A stretch of 32,388 nucleotides of DNA from Bacteroidales bacterium (GCA_024681565.1 JAILAO010000022.1:1-32388); one strand, 5' to 3'; shown: positions 20,037 through 29,547, counted from the stretch's first letter. Program-made: numbers and translations. The notes: generated by a model not told the origin, from the sequence alone.

Positions 20037-20066
20037 CAAAAGTATAGGAATTTAAATGAGGACAAA
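20037..20066 (-). promoter_or_regulatory. Predicted susC promoter
   Basis: On the minus strand TACTTTTG (20044-20037) is a perfect TAnnTTTG -7 element. TTTG (20066-20063) lies 18 nt upstream as a -33. GGAAT (20047-20051) and ATTCC (20068-20072) form an inverted repeat across the spacer. The leader would be about 50 nt. The rest of the 19983-20149 intergenic region is AT-rich and holds the HTCS promoter. Confidence 0.6.
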
Positions 20067-20129
20067 TATTCCTTTGATACAGAAATTGTAATTTTTATAC
20101 CACGCTGTTTTTTGTTTTCTCCGTTTTTG

Positions 20130-20137
20130 TATTTTTG
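20130..20137 (+). promoter_or_regulatory. Predicted HTCS promoter -7 element
   Basis: TATTTTTG fits TAnnTTTG about 13-19 nt before the candidate ATGs. No well-spaced -33 is visible; TTTG at 20111-20114 is only 15 nt away. The short distance to the ATG implies a very short leader. Confidence 0.4.
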
Positions 20138-20149
20138 TACCAAATTGAA

Positions 20150-23100
20150 ATGAAAATGAAAAAACGGCTTGTTATTCTGTTTTTTATAGTTTTTTCCGCT
20201 GGCATAATGACGGCCGGACAAGACGCCCGTCTCTACACGCCGGAGAACGGTCTGGTCAACTCGCAGATCAACGCCATCGGCCAGGACGGCCGGGGAGCGC
20301 TCTGGATCAGCACCGAGGGCGGTCTGATCCGTTTCGACGGAATGGGATTCGAAACGTTCCGGCATGACCGGGAAGATCCCAACAGCGTTCCGGACGACTC
20401 CGTGCACGGACTGCTTGAAGACATCTTTGGAACGAAATGGGTCGCGACCGCGCACGGGCTGGCCGTCTTCGAGTCGGACTACAACCGTTTCCGGACCGTG
20501 GACCTGCAGGACGCCAGGAACCCCGCCTCGAACCAGTTCGTCGCCCGTCTCCTGGAGATTCCGGACAGGACCTCCTCCGGCAGCCGCATCCTCATAGCGA
20601 CGGGCGGAAACGGCATCTATGTCATCGACTCACAGACCCAGGAACTCCTCAATGAGGACCGGGAAAAGATTTTCCAAAACCTCTCTACCGAATTTATATA
20701 TGACCTGTTCCTCGACTCGGAGCGGCGCCTCTGGATCCTTCCCGACGCCAACGTTCCGCTCACCGTCCTGGACGCGGACACCCTGACGCCGTCCACAGAT
20801 GTCCGCTGGAGCCGGGAACTCGAAGGAGAGAAAGACCAGATCCGGGTCACGGCGATGGCGCAGAATCCGATCTCCCACAACATCCTGCTCGGCACGGCCA
20901 CCCACGGGATCCTTCTCTATGATGCCGAAGCCAAGACCATCCGGAAAGCCCGCGGAAACGGATCCGGGACGACCTCGTTCGGTGCGGCCGTCTATAACAA
21001 CCTGTCTGCTCCGGAAAGCGGAAACAGTTTTCTGCTCGGCGAAGTCAACGGCGGCCTGCTGCTGTTCGACACCCAGACGGAGAGTGTCCGTCCCGGCGGA
21101 GCCGCTTCTATCCGGGGTTTTTCCGACAACTGGAAAGTCAACCGTTTTTTCCAGGATTCCCAGGGTAACCTGTGGCTCGGACTCTATCAGACCGGCATCC
21201 TGGTCGTCCCCCGTTCCATGTTCGGTTTCTCGTATATGGGATTCAGCAGCCAGGGCAGGGCGGGGGAGAACTCGGCCTGCGTCATGTCCCTGGAGGAAGT
21301 CGGGGATAAACTCTGGGTCGGCACGGACGGCGCCGGACTTTTCTGCCGGGACGCCCGGGGCATCACGCGCAATTATAATAAGGACAATTCCGCGCTGACC
21401 AACAATTCCATCCTCTCCATCGCGGCCGACAAACACGGCGCCATCTGGATCGGAACTTACCTGGACGGCCTGTTCCGGCTGGATCCGGACACGGGCATCC
21501 GCCATTTTGCTTCGACCGAAAGTCTGGGGACCGAACGTATCCGCACACTGAGCTACGACGCGGCAAGGGACCGGCTCTATGTCGGGACGGCCGGCGCCGG
21601 ACTGGTCATCGTGGATGCGGGACACCAGACAATCACGGACAAGCTCATCAACGATGACGCGCTGTGGATCAGCACCCTGTATCTGGACGACAACGGATTG
21701 CTCTGGGTCGGCACCTACAACGGCCCCCTGTGCTATGATCCGGAAACCCGGCAGCTGGTCCGCTTCAACATCCTGCCGGACGGGACCCCGCTCCGTGTCT
21801 ATGCCATCTGCGGCGGTCCGGACGGAACCATGTGGTTCGGCACCGGGGAAGGTGTCTTCCGCGTTCAGGCGGACGGGAAACAGGTCCGGCAATTCACCGA
21901 ACGGGACGGTCTGGCCAACAACATCACCCGGGACATCCTGCGGACCTCCACCGGCGAGATCTGGTGTTCGACCGCCAACGGCCTCTCCCGGATCTCGCCC
22001 CGCACGGACGAGATTACCAGTTACCACGCTTCCGACGGCCTCCAGGGCAATGAATTCCGCTCCGGCGCCGCATACCGGTCCCCTTCGGGAAAACTCTATT
22101 TCGGAGGCACCTCCGGCGTGACCGTCTTCTCGCCGCTGCTGGTGGACAGCGGCGCACACCTGGTGCCGCAGGTCTCGCTTTCACGCCTGACCATGCTGGA
22201 CCGGGAGGTCAATTACAACCCGGCCCCGGGCAGCGTCAACCTGCTCGACAAGCACATCTCGGAGGCGACCCGGATCGATATCCCCAACACCGTCGACCTG
22301 TTCTCCCTGGAATTCTCCGTCCCGGAATTCACCAATCCGCAGCGGATTGTCTATGACTACCGCCTGCGGGGCTTCGATTCCGCCTGGAAGACTTCTTCCG
22401 CGGAGCGGCGGGTCGCAACCTATACCAACGTCCCCCCGGGGCGTTACACCTTCGAGGTGAAAGCCTTCTTTGAAGGCGCTCCCGCCGTTTTCTCCTCCCA
22501 CGCCGTCAGTATCCGCGTAGAGGCGCCCTGGTACCGGAAAGGAGGTGCGTACGTCTTCTACGTGATCCTGCTCGCCGGGCTGGCGTTTCTGCTCCACAAC
22601 ACGTTCGAGCAACGGAAACGTCGCGCGGAAGAGAAAAAGGACGCCGAACTGAAAGAGCTCCGCCTGGGCCTGTTCACCAACCTGACACACGAGATCCGGA
22701 CCCCGCTCACCCTCGTGATGGGTCCGCTCCAATCGATGCGCGAAGCCGAACAGGACCCCGCGCGGAAAGACACCTACAATCTGATGTTCCGCAATTGCCT
22801 GCGGATCAACCGGCTGGTGAACCAGGTCATGGACCTCCGCAAGATCGACGCCGGCCAGATGCCGATGCACTTCCGGGAAACGGACCTGATCTTTTTCATC
22901 AAGGACATCATGCAGTCCTTCCTCGGGATCGCCCAGTCCAAACATATCAGCTTCACGCTTTCTCCCGCGCACGACGAGGAAATCCTCTGGATCGACCAGG
23001 GAAACTTCGACAAGATTGTCTACAACATTCTGTCCAACGCCTTCAAGCATACGCCGGACGGCGGGCGGATCCGCCTGTCCGTGTCCGGGCCGACCCCCAA

Positions 23101-24289
23101 CCGGGGCATCCTGACGCCGGACATCGACCAGTATGTCGAAATCGATGTCTTCAACTCCGGCAGCCGGATCGAACAAGAATATATCTCCCGCGTATTCGAC
23201 CGCTTCGTACAGGTCGATCCCTATGACGCCAACACGGGTTCGGGCGTCGGACTGAACCTGACCAAAATGCTGGTCGAACTGCACCACGGCATCATCCGGG
23301 CGGAGAATCAGGATGACGGGGTCTCCTTCAAGGTCTTCGTCCCGGTCGGAAAGGCGCACCTGAGCGAAGAAGAACTCTCCGCCACCACCCATTATAAAGA
23401 TCTGTATGTCAAGGGCCCGGAGGTCCGGCTCGACAGCCACGAAGACGAGACCTTCGCCCAGCAGGACACCGAGGACGACAAAGCCCTCAAGACCCGGAAA
23501 AACCTGATCGTCGTCGAAGACGACCCCGAAGTCCGGGAATATCTCCGGTCCCTGCTGCGTCAGACGTACAATGTCACCGTCTGTCCGGACGCACAGACCG
23601 CCTGGCCGCAGATCACCACGACCCTGCCGGACGCCGTCCTCACCGACCTGGTCATGCCGGGGATGAGCGGCACGGAGCTTTGCGCCAGAATCCGCCAGAA
23701 TCCGGCCACCAACCACATCCCCGTCCTGATCCTGACCGGACAGAACGGAGAGCAGGAACAGCAGAACGCCAGCGACAGCGGTGTAGACAAGTTCCTTTCC
23801 AAGCCCATCTCCGTGAGCCTGTTGCTCAGCAGCATCTCCCAGGTCATCTCGGCCCGCGAGACGGTCAAAGGGAAATTTGCCGCATCCATGGAATACGATT
23901 ATTCCGGCATCAAGATGAGTTCTGCGGACGAGAACCTGATGCGCCGCATCGTCGAGAGCATCCAGACCCACCTCGAAGATCCGGACTTCGATGTTTCCGC
24001 GCTCTGCATGGACGTCGGGATCAGCCGGGTGCACCTCAACCGCAAACTCAAGGAAAATGGCAATGTTCCGCCCAGCGTGCTGATCAAATCCTTCCGGATG
24101 AAACAGGCCGCCTATCTGCTGGCGAACAACAAGGTCAATGTCTCCGAGGTCGCCTACCGGGTCGGATTCGCCTCCCACTCCTACTTCTCCAGCTCCTTCC
24201 GGGATTTCTTCGGGATGACGCCCCGCGAATTCATCACCCGCTTCCAGGACAATCCGGAGGATGAGAGCCTGAAAAAGCTGTTTGAATGA
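20150..24289 (+). CDS. Hybrid two-component system sensor-regulator (HTCS)
   Basis: A one-protein signalling system that senses an oligosaccharide in the periplasm and activates PUL genes. About 1379 residues. Order of domains: signal peptide/anchor (KKRLVILFFIVFSAG); two-component propeller repeats to about residue 700 (many GLLWVGTYNG-like units); a Y_Y_Y domain; one membrane helix at about 800-817; a histidine kinase with phospho-acceptor His847 in THEIRTPLT, N-box NILSNAFKHT and G-box GSGVGLNLTKML; a receiver with Asp1166 in LTDLVMPGM; and an AraC-type HTH (ISRVHLNRKLK, SEVAYRVGFASHSYFSSSFRDFFG). All phosphotransfer residues are present. ATG at 20150 or 20156 are both possible; an upstream TTG overlaps the promoter. 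It lies between divergent PUL arms, the usual position for a local regulator. Confidence 0.97.
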   Translation: MKMKKRLVILFFIVFSAGIMTAGQDARLYTPENGLVNSQINAIGQDGRGALWISTEGGLIRFDGMGFETFRHDREDPNSVPDDSVHGLLEDIFGTKWVATAHGLAVFESDYNRFRTVDLQDARNPASNQFVARLLEIPDRTSSGSRILIATGGNGIYVIDSQTQELLNEDREKIFQNLSTEFIYDLFLDSERRLWILPDANVPLTVLDADTLTPSTDVRWSRELEGEKDQIRVTAMAQNPISHNILLGTATHGILLYDAEAKTIRKARGNGSGTTSFGAAVYNNLSAPESGNSFLLGEVNGGLLLFDTQTESVRPGGAASIRGFSDNWKVNRFFQDSQGNLWLGLYQTGILVVPRSMFGFSYMGFSSQGRAGENSACVMSLEEVGDKLWVGTDGAGLFCRDARGITRNYNKDNSALTNNSILSIAADKHGAIWIGTYLDGLFRLDPDTGIRHFASTESLGTERIRTLSYDAARDRLYVGTAGAGLVIVDAGHQTITDKLINDDALWISTLYLDDNGLLWVGTYNGPLCYDPETRQLVRFNILPDGTPLRVYAICGGPDGTMWFGTGEGVFRVQADGKQVRQFTERDGLANNITRDILRTSTGEIWCSTANGLSRISPRTDEITSYHASDGLQGNEFRSGAAYRSPSGKLYFGGTSGVTVFSPLLVDSGAHLVPQVSLSRLTMLDREVNYNPAPGSVNLLDKHISEATRIDIPNTVDLFSLEFSVPEFTNPQRIVYDYRLRGFDSAWKTSSAERRVATYTNVPPGRYTFEVKAFFEGAPAVFSSHAVSIRVEAPWYRKGGAYVFYVILLAGLAFLLHNTFEQRKRRAEEKKDAELKELRLGLFTNLTHEIRTPLTLVMGPLQSMREAEQDPARKDTYNLMFRNCLRINRLVNQVMDLRKIDAGQMPMHFRETDLIFFIKDIMQSFLGIAQSKHISFTLSPAHDEEILWIDQGNFDKIVYNILSNAFKHTPDGGRIRLSVSGPTPNRGILTPDIDQYVEIDVFNSGSRIEQEYISRVFDRFVQVDPYDANTGSGVGLNLTKMLVELHHGIIRAENQDDGVSFKVFVPVGKAHLSEEELSATTHYKDLYVKGPEVRLDSHEDETFAQQDTEDDKALKTRKNLIVVEDDPEVREYLRSLLRQTYNVTVCPDAQTAWPQITTTLPDAVLTDLVMPGMSGTELCARIRQNPATNHIPVLILTGQNGEQEQQNASDSGVDKFLSKPISVSLLLSSISQVISARETVKGKFAASMEYDYSGIKMSSADENLMRRIVESIQTHLEDPDFDVSALCMDVGISRVHLNRKLKENGNVPPSVLIKSFRMKQAAYLLANNKVNVSEVAYRVGFASHSYFSSSFRDFFGMTPREFITRFQDNPEDESLKKLFE

Positions 24290-24303
24290 TGCAATATCTG
24301 TGT

Positions 24304-24369
24304 TGTTACAAATTTGAAAATGATTGGTCTTAAAATGTAACATCGCGGTGGGTCATTTTGTTACATTTG
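24304..24369 (+). promoter_or_regulatory. GH115 promoter with three TGTTACA boxes
   Basis: TACATTTG (24362-24369) is a TAnnTTTG -7 element 26 nt before the GH115 ATG. There is no consensus -33. Three copies of TGTTACA occur: direct at 24304-24310, inverted at 24336-24342 (in the -33 region) and direct at 24359-24365 (overlapping the -7). The last two extend to a 10-bp perfect inverted repeat, AAATGTAACA and TGTTACATTT, 16 nt apart. This looks like an operator and would fit activation by the HTCS, but no binding site is proven. Confidence 0.55.
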
Positions 24370-24395
24370 CAGCAGAGTACCAAAACCCCACCCAT

Positions 24396-26936
24396 ATGAT
24401 GCACAGCAATCATTTTCTTCCCTGCCTGTTGGCGGCAGCGCTTCTGCTTTCCGTTCCGGCCTTCGGTATCGACTTCCCGGGCATCACGAAGCCCGGAGCC
24501 GGCGGGTTCCCCCTGATCAGCGAAGGCAGGCCCGCCGCCGTCGTGACGGACCCGGCGGACAGCAGGGGAATCCAGATTGCCGCAGAGACGTTGCGGGAGG
24601 ATTTCGCCCGCGTCTGCGGGCAGAAAGCGCCGGCCGCCGGAGAACGGGCCATCCTGGCCGGCTCCGTCGGCAGCCCGCTCGTCCAGGGACTCGCAGCCCG
24701 CGGCCTGATCGACCTCTCCGTACTACAAGGACAATACGAGAGTTATTTCATTTCCACACTCGGCCGCCCGGTGCCGGGCTATCAGGACGCCCTGGTGATC
24801 GTGGGCGCCGATATGCGCGGCACCATTTACGGCCTTTACGAGATCTCTGAACAGATCGGCGTCTCGCCCTGGTATGACTGGGCGGACGTGCCGGTGCGGC
24901 ACCGGGAGGACCTCTCCCTCGAGCCGGGCACCTACATCGCTCCGCAGCCCGCCGTGCGCTACCGGGGCATTTTCCTCAACGACGAGGCCCCCTGCCTCAC
25001 CACCTGGGTCAAGAACAGCTATGGGACCGACTACGGCGACCACCGTTTCTACGCCCGCGTCTTCGAACTGCTGCTCCGCCTGCGCGCCAATTTCATGTGG
25101 CCGGCCATGTGGGACTGGGCGTTCTATGCCGACGATCCCCAGAACAGCCGCACCGCCCATGAGATGGGCATCATCATGGGCACGTCCCACCACGAACCCA
25201 TGGCGCGCAACCACCAGGAATGGGTCCGGAAACACGGATCCGAAGGAGCCTGGGACTACCAGACCAACCGCAAGGTTCTCGACCGTTTCTTCGCCGAGGG
25301 CGTACGCCGCGCCGCGGATACGGAAGACCTGATCACCATCGGCATGCGCGGGGACGGGGATGCGGCCCTGGGCAAAGAGGGGCACGAAGCGGAATACATC
25401 AAACTGATGGAAAGCATCATCGGCAACCAGCGCAGGATCATCCGCCGGGAAACCGGCCGTCCGGCCGAAGAAAGGCCCCAGGTCTGGGCCCTTTATAAAG
25501 AAGTACAACAGTACTACGATCTCGGCCTGCGGGTCCCGGACGATGTCACCATCCTGCTCAGCGATGACAACTGGGGGAATGTCCGCAAGCTCCCGACCGC
25601 GGCGGAGCGCAACCGGAAAGGCGGCTGGGGCATCTATTATCATGTAGATTACGTCGGCGCGCCGCGCAACTCCAAATGGCTCAACGTCACACCGATCCAG
25701 AATATGTGGGAGCAGCTGCAACTGACCTATGCCTACGGCGTGGACCGGCTCTGGGTCCTCAACGTGGGCGACCTCAAGCCCATGGAATACCCCATCGACC
25801 TCTTCCTGGCCCTGGCACGCACCCCAGACGCCTTTTCGGCGGAAAACCTCCTGGACCACACCCGGGCCTTCTGCGCCCGCGCCTTCGGCGAAGACCAGGC
25901 GGACGAAGCGGCACGCATTCTAAACCTGTATAGCAAATATAGCGGCCGTACCACGGCCGAGATGATGGACTACACGACCTTCGACCTCGCCTCCGGCGAA
26001 TTCCGGCGCGTCAGCGACGACTTCGCCCGGCTGGAGGCGGAGGCCCTGCGGCAGTTCCTTTCCCTGGACCCGGAAGCGCGGGATGCCTACCGGCAGCTGA
26101 TCCTGTTCCCGGTGCAGGCGCTCTCCAATCTCTACGAGATGTACTATGCGCAGGCCATGAACCTGGACCTTTACACCAAGGGGGATCCGGCCGCGGACGA
26201 TTGGGCGGACCGGGTTGAGCGCTGCTTCGCGCGCGACGCTTTCCTGGCAGAGCAATACAACAAAGAAATGTCCGGCGGCAAATGGGACGGGATGATGACC
26301 CAGAAGCATATCGGGTATTTCAGCTGGAACGACAACTTCCCGGCGGACCGCCTCCCGCAGGTGAAACGCCTGGGCCCCGTCGCCCCCGGCGGATTCTCCT
26401 TCCCGGCAGCCCCCGGGGCCGGTTATACCGCCATCGAAGCCGAACATTATTTCGCGGCTCCGGCCGCTCCGGACACCCGGTGGACCGTCATTCCCTACAT
26501 GGGGCGGACCCTCAGCGGCGTAGCCCTGATGCCTTACACGGCTCCGGCGGAGGGCGCGGCCCTGCGCTATCGCTTCGAGCTGCCGGCCGGCGTTTCTTCC
26601 GTCAAGGTCCATGTGATCACGAAATCCACCCTGGCCTTCAACAACAGCGGACACCGTTACGAGGTCGTCCTGGGCGGCCGGAAACAAACCCAGCACTTCA
26701 ATGCCCTGCTGAATGAAGATCCGCAGAACATCTACTCCGTCTATTATCCGACCGTCGCCCGCCGTGTGGTGGAAACGGTCTCGGAGCTGCCGGCGACAGC
26801 CGGATGGACCGAGCTGGAACTGCGTCCGCTGGATCCCGGTATCGTCTTTGAAAAGATCGTCATCGACTATGGCGGATACACGCCGCAGTTCCTGTTCGGA
26901 GAAGAAAGCCCCGTCCGCCGGGCGGCCGCTGAATGA
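24396..26936 (+). CDS. GH115 alpha-glucuronidase
   Basis: GH115 enzymes remove (4-O-methyl)glucuronic acid from internal as well as terminal xylose residues of glucuronoxylan. 846 residues from MMHSNHFLP, with a signal peptide ending near VPAFG. Family blocks are clear: RGTIYGLYEISEQIGVSPWYDWADVP, RYRGIFLNDEAP, LRANFMWPAMWDWAFYADDP, EMGIIMGTSHHEPM, and GVDRLWVLNVGDLKPMEYPI. The C-terminal beta-rich region (AIEAEHYFA to the end) matches the family's accessory domain. The start at 24396 follows the promoter at 24362-24369; an earlier in-frame start would lie upstream of or in that promoter and adds no signal sequence. No lipobox, so it is probably periplasmic. It complements the GH67 encoded on the opposite arm. 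Confidence 0.96.
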   Translation: MMHSNHFLPCLLAAALLLSVPAFGIDFPGITKPGAGGFPLISEGRPAAVVTDPADSRGIQIAAETLREDFARVCGQKAPAAGERAILAGSVGSPLVQGLAARGLIDLSVLQGQYESYFISTLGRPVPGYQDALVIVGADMRGTIYGLYEISEQIGVSPWYDWADVPVRHREDLSLEPGTYIAPQPAVRYRGIFLNDEAPCLTTWVKNSYGTDYGDHRFYARVFELLLRLRANFMWPAMWDWAFYADDPQNSRTAHEMGIIMGTSHHEPMARNHQEWVRKHGSEGAWDYQTNRKVLDRFFAEGVRRAADTEDLITIGMRGDGDAALGKEGHEAEYIKLMESIIGNQRRIIRRETGRPAEERPQVWALYKEVQQYYDLGLRVPDDVTILLSDDNWGNVRKLPTAAERNRKGGWGIYYHVDYVGAPRNSKWLNVTPIQNMWEQLQLTYAYGVDRLWVLNVGDLKPMEYPIDLFLALARTPDAFSAENLLDHTRAFCARAFGEDQADEAARILNLYSKYSGRTTAEMMDYTTFDLASGEFRRVSDDFARLEAEALRQFLSLDPEARDAYRQLILFPVQALSNLYEMYYAQAMNLDLYTKGDPAADDWADRVERCFARDAFLAEQYNKEMSGGKWDGMMTQKHIGYFSWNDNFPADRLPQVKRLGPVAPGGFSFPAAPGAGYTAIEAEHYFAAPAAPDTRWTVIPYMGRTLSGVALMPYTAPAEGAALRYRFELPAGVSSVKVHVITKSTLAFNNSGHRYEVVLGGRKQTQHFNALLNEDPQNIYSVYYPTVARRVVETVSELPATAGWTELELRPLDPGIVFEKIVIDYGGYTPQFLFGEESPVRRAAAE

Positions 26937-26987
26937 TTCTTGCCATCTTTTGAATCATTCCCGGCAGAAGGGCTGACGGATTCAGTG

Positions 26988-26995
26988 TAAATTTG
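26988..26995 (+). promoter_or_regulatory. Possible promoter for the symporter-GH43 pair
   Basis: TAAATTTG fits the TAnnTTTG -7 element in the 91-bp gap after GH115, about 32 nt before the symporter ATG. No matching -33 element is seen at the right spacing, so it may need an activator or be weak. The rest of the gap shows only a loose GAATC/GATTC inverted repeat. Confidence 0.4.
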
Positions 26996-27027
26996 TTATC
27001 CTCGGACACTAAAGAAAAACATAACCT

Positions 27028-28464
27028 ATGGCAAATTCAGCAACAGAAGCCAACGGCTTCTACAAGCTCTCCTGGAAGCAGCGCATCGGTTTCGGCGCCG
27101 GCGACATGGCGCAGAACCTTATCTACCAGACCATCAGCATCTGGCTGCTCTTCTTCTATACCAACGTGTTCGGTCTCAAGCCCGCCGCGGCGGCGATGAT
27201 GTTCCTGGTCGTACGCATCGTGGACGTGCTCTGGGATCCGATCGTCGGCACCATCGTGGACAAGGGAACGCCCAAATGGGGAAAATACCGCTCCTGGCTG
27301 ATCCTGGGCGGCATCCCGCTGGTCGGTCTGGCCATTCTGTGCTTCTGGAACGGATTCAGCGGGTCCCTCCTCTATGCCTACATCACCTATGTCGGCATGT
27401 CCATGTGCTACACCCTGGTCAACGTGCCTTACGGCGCCCTCAACGCCTCCCTTACGCGGGATACCAACGAGATCACCATCCTGACCTCCACGCGCATGTT
27501 CATGGCCAACCTGGGCGCCCTGTGCGTCAAGTCCCTGCCGATCATCATCGCCATCTTCGCCCCGAAGGTCCTGGATCCGGCGACCGGTAAGGAAGTGGCC
27601 GTGTACAACACGCCGGAGGCCGCCCCGGCCTGGTTCATCACGATGACCCTTTTCGCTTTGGCCGGACTGGTCCTGCTCTTCTTCTGCTTCTCGCAGTGCA
27701 AGGAAAAAGTCGTGATGGACGAAAAAGAGGCCGCCAACGTCAAGGTGAGCGACCTGTGGATGGAATTCGTCCGCAACAAACCCCTGCGCGTCGTCGCCTT
27801 CTTCTTCGTCACCGCGTTCGCCATGATGAGCGTCAGCAATGCGGCCGATTCCTATTTCATGACCGTCAACGTAGGCGCGACCCCGCTGCTCACCACGCTC
27901 TTCATGTGGCTCGGCACCATCCCCGCCTTCATTTTCATGCCGCTGGTTCCCGCCATCAAACGCAAGATCGGCAAGAAGGGCATGTTCTATCTGTTCCTCG
28001 GCGTCGCCATCCTGGGCATGGCGCTGATGTACACCTTTGTCTCCATCCCGGCGACCAAGAGCAATTTCGTCCTGCTGTGCATCGCACAGTTCATCAAGTC
28101 CTCCGGAATCATCACGGCCACCGGCTATATGTGGGCCCTGATTCCCGAGGTGATCGCCTTCGGTGAATACACCACCGGCCGCCGCATCGCCGGCATCGTC
28201 AACGCCCTGACAGGCATCTTCTTCAAAGCCGGCATGGCCCTCGGCGGCGTGGTGCCCGGCCTCGTGCTCGCCTGGGTCGGATACAACTCCGAAGCCGCGC
28301 ATCAGACCCCGCTCGCAGAGCAGGGCATCCTCTGGCTCGTCTGCGTGATCCCCGCCATCCTGCTGGTCCTGGCGATGTTCATCATCAGCAAATACGAACT
28401 CAGCGACGAAAAGATGGACGAAATCAACCTCGCCATCGAACAAAGACACAAAAACTCCAAATAA
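27028..28464 (+). CDS. GPH-family sugar:cation symporter (MFS superfamily)
   Basis: A 478-residue inner-membrane carrier of the glycoside-pentoside-hexuronide family, which takes up oligosaccharides or sugar acids with Na+ or H+. The N-terminal signature IGFGAGDMAQNLIYQTIS and the loop motif VDVLWDPIVGTIVDKGTPKWGKYRSW identify the family. About 12 hydrophobic segments are visible, with GYMWALIPEVIAFGEYTTGRR in the second half. Context makes xylo-oligosaccharides or aldouronic acids the likely cargo, as for XynP/YicJ-type members, but the substrate is inferred. It is followed after 10 nt by the GH43 gene, so transport and intracellular hydrolysis are coupled. AAAGAAAAACATAACCT before the ATG is the A-rich leader common in this phylum. 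Confidence 0.94.
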   Translation: MANSATEANGFYKLSWKQRIGFGAGDMAQNLIYQTISIWLLFFYTNVFGLKPAAAAMMFLVVRIVDVLWDPIVGTIVDKGTPKWGKYRSWLILGGIPLVGLAILCFWNGFSGSLLYAYITYVGMSMCYTLVNVPYGALNASLTRDTNEITILTSTRMFMANLGALCVKSLPIIIAIFAPKVLDPATGKEVAVYNTPEAAPAWFITMTLFALAGLVLLFFCFSQCKEKVVMDEKEAANVKVSDLWMEFVRNKPLRVVAFFFVTAFAMMSVSNAADSYFMTVNVGATPLLTTLFMWLGTIPAFIFMPLVPAIKRKIGKKGMFYLFLGVAILGMALMYTFVSIPATKSNFVLLCIAQFIKSSGIITATGYMWALIPEVIAFGEYTTGRRIAGIVNALTGIFFKAGMALGGVVPGLVLAWVGYNSEAAHQTPLAEQGILWLVCVIPAILLVLAMFIISKYELSDEKMDEINLAIEQRHKNSK

Positions 28465-28474
28465 CCCCTCTGCC

Positions 28475-29473
28475 ATGGCAAAGAAAGTCCAGAAACGCTA
28501 TCTCTTCCCCGAAGACTATATGGCCGACCCGTCCGTACACGTCTTTGACGGCAAGATCTATATTTATCCTTCCCACGACTGGGAGTCCGCCGCACCGGAC
28601 GACGATTTCGGCAGCGAATACGACATGAAAGACTATCATGTCCTCTCGATTGAAGGCAAAGACCCGATGACCTCCCCCGTCAAGGACTGGGGCAAGGTCC
28701 TTGACATCCAGGACGTCCCCTGGGCCCGCCGCCAGCTGTGGGACTGCGACGTCGTCAAAGGTCGCAACGGACGCTACTACATGTATTTCCCGGCCAAGGA
28801 CAAGACCGACATCTTCCGCTGCGGCGTGGCGGTCGCGGACGCGCCCACCGGGCCGTTCAAAGCCCAGCCGGACCCGATCCGGGGCAGCTACTCCATTGAC
28901 ATGGCCGTCCTGCACGACGACGCGGACGACGAGTACTATATGTACTTCGGTGGCATCTGGGGCGGACAGTTGCAACGCTACGAGGACAACCTGGCAAAGG
29001 ATTGCGGCACTTCCTATCCCCCCGACGACATGCCGGCCATCCCGGGACGCGTCGTCCGGCTCAGCCATGACATGCTCCAGTTCGCCGAGGACCCCAGACC
29101 CGTCGTCCTGGTGGACGAAGAAGGGAATCCCATCCCCGTCCAGGACAACGAACGCCGCTTCTTCGAGGCCAGCTGGATGCACAAATACAACGGGAAATAC
29201 TACTTCAGCTACTCCACCGGAGATACCCACAAACTCTGCTACGCGATCGGAGACAACCCTTACGGACCCTTCACCTACAAGGGCGTCATCCTGACGCCGG
29301 TCTTCGGATGGACGACACACCACTCCATCGTGGAGTTCGGCGGCAAATGGTGGCTCTTCCACCACGACAGCGTCCCCTCCAAAGGCATCAACCGGCTGCG
29401 CAGCCTCAAGGTCTGCGAACTGACCTACCGCGAAGACGGCACCATTGAGACCATCGAAGGTCTGGATGAATAA
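28475..29473 (+). CDS. GH43 family glycosidase (cytoplasmic beta-xylosidase/arabinofuranosidase type)
   Basis: A 332-residue five-bladed propeller hydrolase. The three GH43 carboxylates are visible: catalytic base Asp18 in YMADPSVHVF, pKa-modulating Asp142 in YSIDMAVLH, and acid Glu231 in RFFEASWMHK. Other GH43 features are LWDCDVVKGRNGRYYMYFPAKD and GWTTHHSIVEFGGKWWLFHHD. There is no signal peptide, so it should act in the cytoplasm on oligosaccharides brought in by the symporter encoded 10 nt upstream. The short single-domain form resembles GH43 subfamily 1. Xylosidase or arabinofuranosidase specificity cannot be separated from sequence. It is the last gene of the rightward PUL arm and is followed by a strong terminator. 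Confidence 0.94.
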   Translation: MAKKVQKRYLFPEDYMADPSVHVFDGKIYIYPSHDWESAAPDDDFGSEYDMKDYHVLSIEGKDPMTSPVKDWGKVLDIQDVPWARRQLWDCDVVKGRNGRYYMYFPAKDKTDIFRCGVAVADAPTGPFKAQPDPIRGSYSIDMAVLHDDADDEYYMYFGGIWGGQLQRYEDNLAKDCGTSYPPDDMPAIPGRVVRLSHDMLQFAEDPRPVVLVDEEGNPIPVQDNERRFFEASWMHKYNGKYYFSYSTGDTHKLCYAIGDNPYGPFTYKGVILTPVFGWTTHHSIVEFGGKWWLFHHDSVPSKGINRLRSLKVCELTYREDGTIETIEGLDE

Positions 29474-29499
29474 AACAACAACTGTACTACTACCGAAAA

Positions 29500-29532
29500 G
29501 GGGCCGCAGCAATCGCTGCGGCCCCCCTTTTT
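29500..29532 (+). terminator. Strong intrinsic terminator after GH43
   Basis: GGGGCCGCAGC (29500-29510), loop AATC, GCTGCGGCCCC (29515-29525) form a perfect 11-bp GC-rich stem followed by CC and five T. On the minus strand the stem is followed by TTTT, so it may also end the leftward glyS/ThiL-like transcript, whose last stop is 23 nt beyond the U-tract. Confidence 0.93.
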
Positions 29533-29547
29533 ATAATAGATTATTCC

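Noticed and set aside
26937..27027. Possible terminator between GH115 and the symporter
   Set aside because: Only weak pairings with mismatches and no U-tract; read-through is as likely.
27037..28476. Full-length open frame antisense to the GPH symporter
   Set aside because: Mirror image of a conserved membrane protein; acidic/His-rich with no recognisable family.
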